Below, piece by piece: positions 33,946-47,100 of a DNA stretch of 64,000 nucleotides. The DNA is from Tigriopus japonicus (taxonomy: Eukaryota; Arthropoda; Copepoda; Harpacticoida; Harpacticidae): the NCBI GenBank assembly GCA_010645155.1, contig CM021314.1, forward strand, positions 1,340,406 through 1,404,405, in the 5' to 3' direction. The position numbers and the translations under genes were made by a program. Position 1 is the first letter of the stretch. Each line of letters begins with the position of its first letter. The notes under the pieces are model-generated. The model saw nothing but the letters and a program-made list of their open reading frames with translations. It did no database searches and was not told the DNA's origin.

Positions 33946-35122
33946 GGATTTGACATTGATTTATTTACACTTTTTAACATAAGTTTACAAAGATTGACCA
34001 AGCAATTGAAAATCAAATTGAAAAGAGAAAAAATAAACAAAAGGCATTGAATTTCTCCAATATGGGGCCATTTCTGAATCATTTTCCCAAAACCCCCAAA
34101 AATCTGCCTTTTGGTATTCCAGCAATCAAATTTTTATCTTGTTAAATTCCACACTCGTGGAAGTTCTCAAGGTCATTCAGTTAAAAGGATTGTACCCAAA
34201 TTACCAAGAAGCACGGATATTGCCACCATGCAAATATAGTATTCCTAAAAACACCACAGAATTTGATTGTGCTAACCATTTTTCATTTTGACCGGTTATG
34301 CAATGTGCACCAACGACACCCGCATAGTTTTCGACCCCAAGACAACCTACATATTTTTCACTTGTTGGACTTGTCCTATGAAACCCTTCAGGTTTACATT
34401 ACGAATGTGAGCAAAGGATGGCAGGGCCAGAGGTGTCATTGCTTTGGTGCACGTCACGTCGCGGCCACCTTCTTTGGACTTTGGAGTGGACGAGGACGAT
34501 CTTCGTTACAAAAACATAATGCCGACTATCTAGGTCCAAAGGCATTTTGATACATTTTTGCTGAAGTCATCTTGTTCTTTTAAGATACAGGCGAACAACT
34601 TAAAAACAACGTACACTTAAAAACATTTAACCACCACTGAAGTTTTGTTCAAGTTTCTAAAACCTAAAGAAATCTCTTTGATATGTGAATCATTCAAAAA
34701 AAAAATGCATCAAAATTAATTACCTTTTAATCCAAAAATCAATCAAATTGCCCCCAAAAATTGATATTTCGTCAATAATACATGTTATTTTTTCACCAAA
34801 ACTGGGGAAAGTTAGTAAATTTATTTTTCAAAAAGTAGATATCAAATCTGGTCTCTACCAATAACTTTCAAGAGATTGTGCCGGTGGTAAACGAAAACAT
34901 TCATACGGGGATATGTTATCAATACAAATATAATACTAATCCTCTCAAGTAAGGGCTGAAAGCAATTTGCAAATGCTATTGCTATTTTTAGCTTTGCTTG
35001 AAAATAATAAATTGAAAGATCAATTTAGCACTTGAAATTGCATGAAATGCAGAGCAAGTGTAATTTTGCCGGACAAAAACGTTTTCAAGGCTATTTAGAG
35101 AGTAGGGAGAACCAATCAACAC
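33946..35122. other. AT-rich intergenic, nothing recognised
   Basis: A plus-strand frame at 34263-34550 has no domain. An alternative frame there (FDPKTTYIFFTC) looks mildly protein-like but is closed by stops. Confidence 0.4.
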
Positions 35123-35464
35123 TACTGATGTGTTTCGAGTTGGATTTTTGGCAGAGATTTGCCATTTTGGTTTTTATGGTCAAAAATCCGAACACAACTA
35201 AACTTTTCAACAGGCAAAAGACCTTATCTACCATAAAATATGGCAGCACTGCCAACTCGAAATCCATTTTTTTAACTATCGATCGATGGAACTCGAAATC
35301 GAACTAGTGTTCGATTTATTTTTTAGCGATCGAAGTAGTTCGAGTGTTGCCAAATTGGTCCCTGTTTAGGTCTTTTCAAAAAGTTTTATACAACTTGCCC
35401 TTTTTAACTCCGATATACTTCAGAGTCAAAAATGGCAGCACTCCTGGTTCGAAACACATCACTA
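35123..35464. mobile_element. Non-autonomous hAT-like element
   Basis: A 342-bp element with ends TACTGATGTGTTTCGA / TCGAAACACATCACTA (15 of 16 complementary). It is flanked by near-identical 8-bp sequences ATCAACAC (35115-35122) and AGCAACAC (35465-35472). Internal GGCAGCACT-type repeats are present. No ORF. Confidence 0.75.
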
Positions 35465-36040
35465 AGCAACACTGTTTTAAAATGAGTTAAATTTCAATTA
35501 CCATTATGCAACTGTAATTGCTTTTTTTAATTAAGGAATTGCAATTTCAAGAATTTACCTTTTTGCCTTGAATTGACGAATTTTCAAGGACAAAACTTGT
35601 GTTAAAACCTTTACTTGCACACATCATACAAACAATTAAGATCACCCTTCAAGTTCAAATTAGTAAGATTGTAATTGGGAGTAATAGCGGTAACGAATGC
35701 TGGCAAAACCAGACTTGGCAAAAATCTAGATTATTTTTAACACAGCTTGTGAACTTTGGGAGCAAAAACAGGCAAAAAGGACGTCAAAAATCCTAAAATC
35801 ATACCTTAGTACCCCTTGACATAAAAGTTCTGTCGCAAGCTTGAACTAAAATATTCTCATTATGTAAAATAGATTTGAACGACGTAACATCCAATCTATC
35901 CCCAACTAGTCTCTCTATCCATGGAAATTATGAGGTTTGGTATACTATCGACCAAATTGGAGGGTGTGGACGGCTCGATGTTTACCTGCCGTTATTAAGG
36001 TGTCTTTCTGTGGCGTAAATTCAGATAAAAAGACTAAAGA

Positions 36041-36264
36041 TTAGTGAAATACAAAATGAGGCAAAATAATATCATAATGATCCGAAAATTGGCAAAGAAA
36101 GCCGATATTTCAAAAAATACCATGCAACAGATGCACTGGACGAACATGTCAAGTCATTTTTGACTAGTCTCTGCATGATAGTTTTCAAAATATCGGCTGC
36201 CTTCGCCAATTTCCTGATTGATCTCATACGTAAAGTTTTGCCTCTCTTTGTCTCACCGGTCTAA
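36041..36264. mobile_element. Foldback MITE-like inverted repeat
   Basis: Arms around 36041-36128 and 36170-36264 are reverse complements (GAGGCAAAA..., AAATTGG..., GCCGATATTT). The ends are TTAG/CTAA. The element family and target duplication are not clear. Confidence 0.55.
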
Positions 36265-39200
36265 TAACCTTGGGTGTGCGAGCAGACCGTGGATGACCAC
36301 TTCGTGGTTTCCGTCGATTTGGACCTTCAAGGAGTAAATGATGGATACAGTGAACGGTATTTAGGTGGGCACAATAGTTGTTTGCCTTTCTTTTGGGCGA
36401 GTAGCAAAATAGTCACACCATCCTTTCGTACATTTATCCAAGAAGCACTGAAGTCCAGTGAAATTCAGCGGTTCTTGATTTATCTCATTTTCTTAATCGC
36501 AAACCACTGTTTTGTTCACATCGTCTCAGAGTATAGAGTCAAAAAATTATCCACGTACCTGTAAGTATCAAGACAACAAAAATAATGCTTAAGGTTATCA
36601 AAAAATGATTCTTGAAACTTTTGCATTTTTCAATGAGGCACATTGTAGAATTTGTAAAGGTTTATCAGAAAATGTGCTTTTGAAGAGAGATTGGTTTCAG
36701 GCAGAATGCGAATGAGTGAGTGATCTTACGTTGGTTGAAAGGATTATTTTGAATTGTGTTTAGAGGTTTATTGCGACTCTTAGTCATGTCAAGACGTGTC
36801 AAATCAGATAAAAATTTACATTTATGGTCATATTAGAGCACTATAATAACATAGTGCTTTAGGTCATATACATGTTAAAATGACAGGTCACTAATTAAAA
36901 CGAATCAAAAGATGAGTAAAATTGTGATATCACAAGATGAGTTGACTTTAATAATTTCAGTGCGCATGAAAGAAATGAAGAGAGCATGAACAGACAGTAC
37001 AGATGCAGTTGGATAGTGTTAGGACTCTCCAGCACTCTTCTTTGCCTCAAGAGTCCTTGGATAGTGGTACCGGTGTTAGATGAAAATCTTGGTTATTGTA
37101 GTAGAATGGGTGGGTCATATTGAACAGATCCTTCGTTAGTTTTTGTCGTTGGTGGAAGTTGCTGGAAGCCGGACAATATTTTCAATTATTGTAAAAGAGA
37201 TTTTAAGGATGTTACGGAAATGTTGCTTGCTTGATAGGAATATTCCTTGGAATATTTAAACGCAGGCACTAGAAGAACAATACCAAACCAAGACCTGGCT
37301 TGGCCAAATTCAACTGTACTAGTGTGCAGAACGTTTAAAAAATGACCAAAAAAGACGATTGCGCCGTCTCCATCATTTCATAAAAAAAACTAAAAGGCCA
37401 AGAACAGTTTTGGGTTACTTGTAATTGACACATTTTGCCAAAATTTTCAAGCTAAAATATTGTCTCTTAATAGTCTGCGAAAAAATAACCAAAAATGTAA
37501 ATTATTTTATTCTTTGCCTTTTTAACACATTCAGTGATCAATCGGTGGTAAAATGTTTTTCTGCCAATCAGCTCAATTTCAGTCAAGATTTTTTTTTTAA
37601 CTTTTCACATTTTTTGCAATTTTCCTACTTCTTATTCATGTTTAGACAATTTTTAGCTTTTATCCAACCATTTTTTGTTCACAAAATATCTTTTACCCCA
37701 TTCAACACTTTTTCATTTCAAAGTGATTATTCATTGAATCTAACGTCAAATTACATTTTCAAACCTAGGAGTAGAAATCTAACGGTGATTTGGCGAGTAG
37801 ATTACGGATGAAACGGCAAGTTTCGTTGTTCTTTTGCGTGCGCTCGCCCCCAAAATTACATGTACTCACCCATGCACGCCGGCATCAAGACAACACGAGC
37901 TAAAGCAGAGCATCGCTAACAGTCCCATCCCCACAAACCAAGAATGGCTTCGACTTATCCGGCTTGAGATGGGATTGGGTCGAGGTAAAATCATCCGAAA
38001 GTCGCCAGTTAGTGAATGGTGGAGGCACGGTCAAGGAGAGGCTTCATTGTGAGACTTTTTTCGAACCGTGGAAAAAATATCGTTCCGGGTGACGTTTGAG
38101 TTTGTGGTTCTCGAGGATTGGTGGACACATAAAAGTGGGTTTTTATTGATGGTGCTGCGAGTTCCTGTGGACCTCTCATCAATTTCTAGTGAAGCGCAAG
38201 GAGGTGGAATTTCCTTTTACGTGCTGATAAATGACCTAAGAGCGAAGGCGAGTGAGACCACCAGAAACCATTCTCCTTTTCTCTCGGTTTGGGGTGATTC
38301 GTTGCCCGAAGTTTGATCTCAAATTGGGACAAATGCCAATTTCCACTTGGAACACGATCCGCTGTGGCCAATCCCGCAATTCTTGAGTGAGTGCCCATCA
38401 TTGTGGGTAACTTCCAGGGGTCCAAGCGAACTCTAGTTCTCGCGAGTGAGAAAAAGCGGGAAAGGCAGAAAAAGTGTTCCAAATCACGAGAAATTCGTTT
38501 AGCTTCCAAGTGTTTGTCTCAAAAATTGAAGAGGCTTCAAATCCAAGTTCTGATTGAAAGAGGTAAAGCGACTGAAAAATTGTTGACAAACGATGCGAAT
38601 GAGTTGTTTTGGAGGAAGTTCTCGTCTTGGACATTGGATCAAATCACGTGCTATTCGTCAATGAGGTTAAGTGTACGTGCCAAGACCTAAAATAACTTCG
38701 AGGTGTGTGCCAATTATGAGAAGGTAAGAAAAACACATGGATGACTCTAAACATACTTCTGGCAAGTTTCTTTTGGCACCCACGGAGGTGTTCCTTTCGC
38801 GTTTTTGAATAAACTTGTCGGCTTCTGCCTCAGAACTTTTCTCGTTTATCATGGCTAATCGTTTCCATGTCATATGTGGAGGACACATGAATATACAAGC
38901 TCCAAAAATCCAAGTCCCTCCTCTTGAGCATCGATGCTAAACCCCCGACCCTTTCATGCAATGCAATCCAATTTGGAGCCCCTGTTTTGGACTTGAGTGA
39001 AATAAATGCACTTGGACCAATGTCCATCCCATACCACAGATGAGGATCAGCTTTCTGGCTTCGAGAGGTTCACATTCAATTGACCTAGTTTGCAGGAAGT
39101 CCACAGGACGTTAGAGACATCATTTCAATTGCCGTTGTGTACCTAGAAAGATTTGGTTGCAATGGAAGTGAGTGGAACACGGTTTAAGTGTTCCCTTGTT

Positions 39201-41181
39201 GGCAATCCCAAGGCTTAACCGGACATTTACGCTATTCCTGGTTGCAATTCGATTCATTCTCGCCGTTGGCGGAATTAAGAGCGAGCAAGACTAGCCTGAC
39301 CTGAATCATGGAACCCGTGCTCTATCAGATAAATCCCCGGATGACATGGAAAGGCAAGGAAATCATTAAGTAGACGCTCAATTGCGAGCAAAGAGTTTCC
39401 TCAATTGTTGTAAGATGTATCGTAGAGTGTGCGCACAAGAAGCAATCAAGATCAGGCGCAACCTAGTTTCGCAAGTTCAATTAGTGAGATCCTGCTAGAT
39501 GGCATTACCATTTGTTTGGGCATTTCCTTGAAGATTAGGACACAGGATAAGCTTCCGATTCTCTCTTAAAATGGCGACATGAAGATTTTTACGGTCGTTC
39601 CATAAAAGAAGGATATGCATGAAACAAGTAAATAAGTTATGTCAAAGATAGACGTTCTCAGTTGGACCACGCTACTATTCTCCCCCTCGAATTATCCCTT
39701 GATCTTTATTTTACATTTTCACCCTGTCTGCCCTTTGGGGAAGATAAAAGGGTGGGGCTGGGATCGAGACTTATCAAGAGTGTCTGGAAATACATCCATC
39801 CACTGAAAAGAACTTCTTCGAAAAGTACTCGCATACACATAGAGTCAGAGACAATTTTTCGAGTACCAAAGTCATGAAGAGAGTTGAATCTCGGGAGATT
39901 TGCACCCTTCAACCAACTTGACGGAACCAAAAGAGACAAGTTCATGAATTTCTATGATGTTCCAAACGAGAATGATCTTGAGACTTTGGAAGTGACTAAT
40001 ACGAAATAAGACGGAGATTAGAACTGCCACATCCTCCTTCGAATGTGAATCGTATTCCACAAAAATTCCCCAAGGGAAAAGAATGGAACCGTAAAATTGA
40101 GAGATCGCCCTGAGGCGTTTTCGTCGTCGTCAAACCCGAGAAATAACCGTATTTTCCATTGTTAGGTCACAAGGACGCCCGTTTTCCATCCAAAGTCAAT
40201 CCAATTTCAGTACAAAAAGACAAATTGGAATGCTAATCAAAAGTCTCTCGGAGAGTCAGGTTTCATTTTTTGTTTTGCTTTGGAGAAGGAGATAAGACGG
40301 GAAGCCTCATTTGACAAACAAGTTGTTATTATTATTCGCTGTCGGAATAAAAACACATCACGAAGCGCGAGTCGGTCTAATCGCAAACAGTAATTGCAAC
40401 TTGAGGCCAAATCACATCTGCTTAAAATTCCACGGAGACAAGCACAACGAGCGAGGGTACTTCATTCGGAGAATGAGAGAAATCCTCTTTAAAATAACAT
40501 GACACATGCAGAATCCTCAATCTCTCATCTCGCTCTGGCCATCTCATCAAGCTCGACGTCTTGGGAGTCCGCAAATGATATCCACCCAACCAAATATTTC
40601 TCTTGCAACTTGTCGAAAATGTGCATTTGTTTTTTTTTTTTAAATCAGTTTTGTGCAAAATTGTACTTTGATTCATTACGTTGGGTCAGTTTTGTTTTGT
40701 TTTTTAACCAAGTTGAGGTGTGACCGTTGCTGGAATAGTTGGTCGGGAATTTGCACACCGTGTAATGAGGCTCAACAAATATGCAAATGAAGGAAGAGAA
40801 GCACCGCAGGATTCTTTACTTCATAGTCTCCCCTCCAAATGATTGTGCTCTCTGTTTCTATATGTTCCCATCTCACACTTGCATGATGTGTCACCCCGTG
40901 TCAAGATGTCATAAACATTTTTCTTCGGGCATTTCTGACACTTTTTCCAAAGTCAGAAAACTAACGTCGAGCTCGGTTGCACACCCAATGATTTGGGGAG
41001 AAAAATCGTGACCCCGTGCACTAATGTCACTTAACACCCTCATTCAAAGCTCGTCTGTAGCGTAGGTTTGAAAAGAAGAATGCTGCTGCCGAAAGTGATA
41101 AACCTCTGTTAGTGTTTCTTTTGAATAATTCATAATGAAGTTCCGTCTCTTTCTTCTTCCTCTTCCAGTTCAACAAGCGGG
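36265..41181. other. Long region upstream of FGFRL1 start codon
   Basis: No convincing exon. Base composition becomes less AT-rich from about 37.8 kb. The region should contain the FGFRL1 promoter and possibly non-coding 5' exons. Frames at 36274-36564, 37425-37811 and 38068-38690 show no domains. Confidence 0.45.
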
Positions 41182-44100
41182 ATGTGGCTCCAACTGGTTT
41201 TGGTTCTCCTTTTAGGCAGCTTTGGATCTTCATCCGACATTAGAGGTGAGTTTTTGGTATTTATCTTTCGGACAGTATTGTTGACTGTCGAGTGCAATTT
41301 AGAGCAAAATAAAACATGTTTGGCTTTCAGTCACGAAAGCCTCCTTTTCGGTCTCATCAGATTGAGGTTGGATGTGATTGAGGCTGTGGTTTTTGTTCCA
41401 ATCTCTGGTCCAAGGAGAAATTGGAGTGGAATGAGATTTCTTGTTGGACGTGCAACTTTAATTAGTGCCAGCTAGCTGTCGTTGGCTCTTTCCTTTGGAA
41501 AACGTGGAATTAGTTTTTGTCCGCAGTAGTGCCCTAACAAATGTACATGTTTTCATCTTGGGTTACTGGCTCATTACTGAAAATGGCACATCTATCTACA
41601 GATGAGGCGGATATCAAGAGCACACTTTTGAGCATGCCATTTGGAACGAAGCGAGTTCTTTTTTTGTGGGTTGGATAAATGAGTCATATTTGTCAGAAGG
41701 ATAAATGTGTTTGATTGCTGATGAAATCTAGTTATCCGAGTCGTCCAAGTCAGGCGAATCCTTTGAGATCATGAAGTCCCAAGTGCCTCGAAAATGTCCC
41801 TGAAAACTTAATTAAGGAACAAACTTCTTGATGCCCATCTGAAAAGATGCTGAGCTTTCCGTCCACCACCCAAACTCGTTCCATTGCTTCTTCAGTCGGT
41901 CGTGGTACGTGTTTTCCGCTCAAAGAAAACGACAGAATGAACTACTTGTAAGGAGGACGTTCCCTTCTGCTTTGCTACGGAGAATATCCCTTGAAATTGG
42001 CCAAAGTCCCTCGGGAACACGTTCTAGGACCGAGCGAGACGGTGAAAGTTGGAGAACGAATCCGAGGAGTTGGAACAACATCATCACCATCACCAACCTT
42101 GGCCAAAATCAGAGGACGTTTCTAGATGGGTAAAGTATGGCTGTTCATGGACAGAATAGTGGAATCAATCCTTGCCATTGGTTCCAAGTCCTTGTTCCCT
42201 TTGGCTAAGTGCTTGATGACAAGTTTGATCCTTTGGGGTCTTTGGAGTAACTTTTCTTCTAACGCTCTCCATGATGGGATCAATTCAGGGTTGCTGGAAC
42301 AAATCGAACCTAAAGACGCCTAGTGCAATTCAATCCAATTGTGCCGCCTTTTCAATTGGTTAGGAGCTATTTAGAAAATGGTCTGAGAAGTTTGAGCCAA
42401 TTGGCAATGGAGAACAATTTGTACAGTGGATGGTTTATCATTGGCATCCCTGTGGAACTTAAGTAGGTTCCAAACTTCCAAAGGAAGTTCCTGAACTACT
42501 TATCAGACACACTTGGTAAAAGAAAGCCAAAGAGAGAGTTACGAGGAAACGTCGGTGAAAGTCATGTCGATGGCCAAACTTCCATTTTCTACCGTTGTTC
42601 TGCTCAAGGATTCTTGACTTGCTTGGACTTTAGCCTGGACCGTTTCACTTCCGTACAAAATTTGGCCCCGATTCCTGAGCGAGTACCATAAATCTGTCGT
42701 GGAACGACTTTATCCCATTAATTTGGTCACACTTTGACAGAGATCATATTTTCATTACTTAAGCACCAAGTGTAAATGCAAGTGACCACTAGAGATCCAT
42801 TTGCAGGATTTAAAGGCCATGAATCAACATTTTGTTTTGACAGCCATCACCAGTTTTTAGCAACACTCTGAATCAGTGTCAAACAATCTCCAAATGTATG
42901 AGGAAAAACACGCGAAGCTTTGCTGACTCCAGAGTGAATTTGTTTTCATGCATCCACAACTGGTTTTAATGAACAAATTACACCATTTGCAAAAAAACAA
43001 GGAATCTCTCAAATCCATCACTGACTTCCAAAGTGTTTGAAAATAGCCCAAAAAAGTCGTCCATTATTTTTCCTTTCAAAACGACTCTCAACGTTTGTCT
43101 TTTGCAAAACAAGTTTAAATACGTAGATAACGTGGTCGAGTTCAAGGATTTGAGATGAAATGTCACTTGTGATACAAATAAATGTTCTTTGCTGTGACTT
43201 AAAAAACTTGCTAATAATCCTTGGAAAGCTAATGAGTGAAGGTCGAGCCTCTCTTGGGAGGAACAATGGTCTGCTTGGCTACCTCCTCTTGAATGAGAGG
43301 GAGGGATGCGAAAGCCGGCAGAAACTCGAGGCCAGAAATGGCAGGCGATTCATCTTCCTTAGAAAGTTATCCTTGTCCTGGTTCTTCATTGGATCCATTT
43401 CTTTTGTCTCTTTTCCTCTTTTGCACTTGGTTGTGCCTCATTCATACAGTGTGAAGAACAATGGACAAGTGGGGCCCTTCTTTCAAAGACCCACCATTAC
43501 TTATGCAATAAATCTTTTGCGCCACCCTGTTCCAAGGAGGCTACAGGATGGGTGAAGGCCACGCGGAATCAAAGATGGCCATCTGATTGATGGCGTCCTC
43601 TAGTCCACGCCAAGTATTTGGTACTGTAAAAGTTAGTCGCCGTGTCCGTTCACTGCACTCGAAGACATTTACATGGAGATATGCTATTGTGTTGACAGAG
43701 TCAGGGTGACCAAGTGAGTGAATCCAAGTTCTGATGATCTTAATCGTCGCCATCCCAGAGTCTAGAAAACCCCATTTCCGTTGGCTGTCAGTGAATAAAA
43801 GTCATTTGGAATGGCTTGGTGTTTTATGGAGGCCCACAAAGTCCATACCCAGCCCAGCACCCTCTCAGGCTCTTTTTTCTATGGTGTATTCAAATGGTCT
43901 CTACTTTACCATTCCCGATTGGTCCAGCCAACAAACTGTCTACTAGACAGGGCAATCCTCTTTGGAGATGATGGTCCAAGAAAGTTTCCAAATGGGAATT
44001 CCAATGGAAATTTGGGCACCAAGCCACTTTAAGATTGAAAACCATAACGGCTTTGTGGGCAATTTTTATGGCCTCGGGGCTTGCTGCAATATGCCTCATT

Positions 44101-47100
44101 TTCAACTCTTGGATCCCCAACTGATCTTTCCGCAGATTCTTGTGGCCATATTTTATGCTCATGGGCTTTGCTTAAAGAATGGCGAAAGTGTGGAAACGAG
44201 GTCGCCATGGAAATCTGCAAATGTTTCAATTTACACAGTGGACATGTTGAGGTTAATATTGTTCCTTTGTTGTTAAAAGTGTCGTCGACATGGTTGAGGA
44301 AATGGAAATCCTTTTTAGAGCGAGCCATTGACAACCTGTCTACATTATAAAACAACAAAGGCTGCCTCAATGATGTGTGGTTTTGGAGAATGGTCTGGTC
44401 CACTTCGATGAGTAAACCTGAAATTTCCGTCAAAAGGTTGTATTTCCAACAGACATATTTGTTTGACGCACGGTAAACAAGGCTCACCCTCCCTTAGTAG
44501 ACCAAACCAATCTGGTGGTGATTTTAGGGACGTGTGATTTATCCACATATCGACTTCAAGAGAAAGAGCTCCACTCCATGGAGTGGAATAAAAACCAATA
44601 TTCTGATGGGATCAAAGGGTTTTCCCAGCCCCTTTGCCGTTGGCCCTTGTCCTTGGAAAGAATAAAGGAGTTTAAAGGACAAAAGAGAGAAAAAGGAAGA
44701 GGAGGAAGAAGAAGAAGAGAAGGATCCTCTTCTTGTTCACCCTCTTGAAATTGAAATGGACCAGCGATTTTTCTTTGCCATTTGTGCGGAACTGAGGAAC
44801 ACAACGCATGCTCGCGAGTCTTGAGTGGGTTTAGTTCAACAAAGGGGAAGTGGAGAGTGATCAAAAGGTTTCTTGAGTTACACACACTCTCGCTCAGTTC
44901 AGCCATGAATGAGGTCACCCCATCTCGTCGGCTGCTAAGTGTGAATGTGTCTAACAAACCTCAAGCCGAAAAAGCTCAAAGTGCCTTTCCCCAATCAGGC
45001 TTTGATTCACTTCCCAGGACAAATACATGTTTTTTTTCTCTCACTCCCTGTCCTCTGCACAATGTGACCAGGGTCGTCGAGTTCACTCATGATGGTTCCA
45101 GATGTGGTATAATTCTACTTTCATTAGCGCGATAAATGTGCTTTAAGGCCCCATGATAAGCCTCATAAAGTGGGGATGGCCCATTTTTGTACAAACCCCA
45201 TATGGCCACGGTCCAAATTGGTCCCAACTTTTTTTCGTGGTGGAAAGGGGGGATATTTTTATTGGACCATGGAGATATTCCTGACTGCGTTTGTGTACAC
45301 AACTTCAGATGAACTAGAGCCAAGACATGAATATAAATTTAGTCAGGGTTGCCACATGTGGCACACCATGAATAGACAAACGTGGGCCAAAGCCCTGGAG
45401 CCAACAATAAACTGGTTTCCATAGCGGGATCCTTAGTCCAATCCCCAAATGACATTGACGTTAGTACAAGATCCAACCAATAGGCCATGATCATTCTCTC
45501 TTCATGGTACTATTCAGAGAAGGTCTCCTCCTAAGCTCTATGCATCCATCCCATTTGCATATTTATTGGCACAACAATGTTTTGTGGGTGCGTGCTATGT
45601 ACACATTTGTGAGAAGCTCACTCACTCCTGAGTTTGAGAGAGCTTGCGAGGCCTTCTTGTGGCTGCATTTTCCGCTCTTACTTACATACAGCCTTGTACC
45701 TACTTTACATTCATGTAGAGTGATGATAATGATGTCTTTACCAAAAGGTTTTCATTCACCACTGGTGCAACCTTGACGGGAAAGTTATTGCATGAGAGCC
45801 CGATTGACAGCCCGTTTTGATGGATTAGACTCGTTTTCAGTTGCTTTCAGGAGGAAAACTATTTTACTTTCCTTGGCTCAACTGGAATCGCATTAAGTCT
45901 GCTTAGACTAACGGATAGATATTATTGCTCGTTAGACAATTGAATCTCGCTGATTGGCCCGTGATCCATTCCATACCACCAGAACTACGCATCGTTTCTC
46001 GCATCACCCGAGATTTAATTGTACTGTATGCCAAGGAGATTAAGAGAACTCACAAATTCAATCCCATTACCCCTTCGCTTTAATCTCGATTGCTCGTAGT
46101 TCTCTCTTGAAGGGTGACGGGATCGAAATCTTTGTCAGAGGGGCTTGAGACTCGCCAATAAAGTTTCCTTTTGGCATCCCCAAGAGAGAGAAATGAGTCA
46201 TTTCTTCCCAGAGTGATTCCAGAATCTCTAATCAGCTTGAATTTCTCTCCCAGGATTCGGCTGCTATGTCTTGTGTGTGTTTGTCGACGTAAAACTTGGC
46301 GTAATGGGAAATGCAGTCGAGTTTATTATTCAGTTTCAAGTCCAATCTGGGTGGGTTGGGATCCAGGATAGATATGATGCAAGGCATTTGCATTTAAACT
46401 CATTCACATGGACTTTGATGGCTGCGGATGTCTCGCCAGTTCTCATTCGGCAACGCTTCATCCGGGCTTCATTGATGGTTTGATAGGGTTTGAAAATGAA
46501 ACTCCGTTTAGTGCTTGCCTTTTCGAAACCTCACAAATGGCTTGGCTGCCATTTTTGAGCAAGTTTCATACCTAAATGCAATTCAAAATGAGGATAAATT
46601 GAAATTAAACGCTTCTCGTGAAGTGCCTTGTTTAATTCAAGCCGACTCGAGAAAGTGAGTTTGAACTCTTCTCGTACTTGTTGAAGAGGGAACTGGTTTG
46701 CCGGTAAATGCAAGAAATGCACTTCCACAGATGCCATTTGAGAGAAGACGACAACTTCATCAGAACTTTCAGAAATGTGAAATACGCCGTTTTTCCTTTC
46801 CGAAAAGGATGTGTTCTCGAAAATGTGAGTTAACTAATTTTCCGGCAGATAAAATGGTTTTGAACACACTTGATGTCAATTCACCCTAAAGCCTAAAATT
46901 ATAGATCGGGTCAGATTGAAAATCTGAGCCCCGGGTTCTGTGGGGCTATTTTTTGTACGTTCTGGTCCGATCAAATTAGCTTAGATTCATTTAAAAGTAC
47001 GATGGACCGTTAAAATGTGCGATCCTTTGGCAAAAAACTCTAATATATTGCCAAAAATGTCAGATTCAAATAAATATTGGTGAAAGAAATAAGGATGATC

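Noticed and set aside
34263..34550. 95-codon ORF
   Set aside because: No recognisable domain, no convincing splice sites, surroundings AT-rich intergenic.
43160..43555. 131-codon ORF in FGFRL1 intron 1
   Set aside because: No domain, composition like the rest of the intron, no codon pattern suggesting selection.
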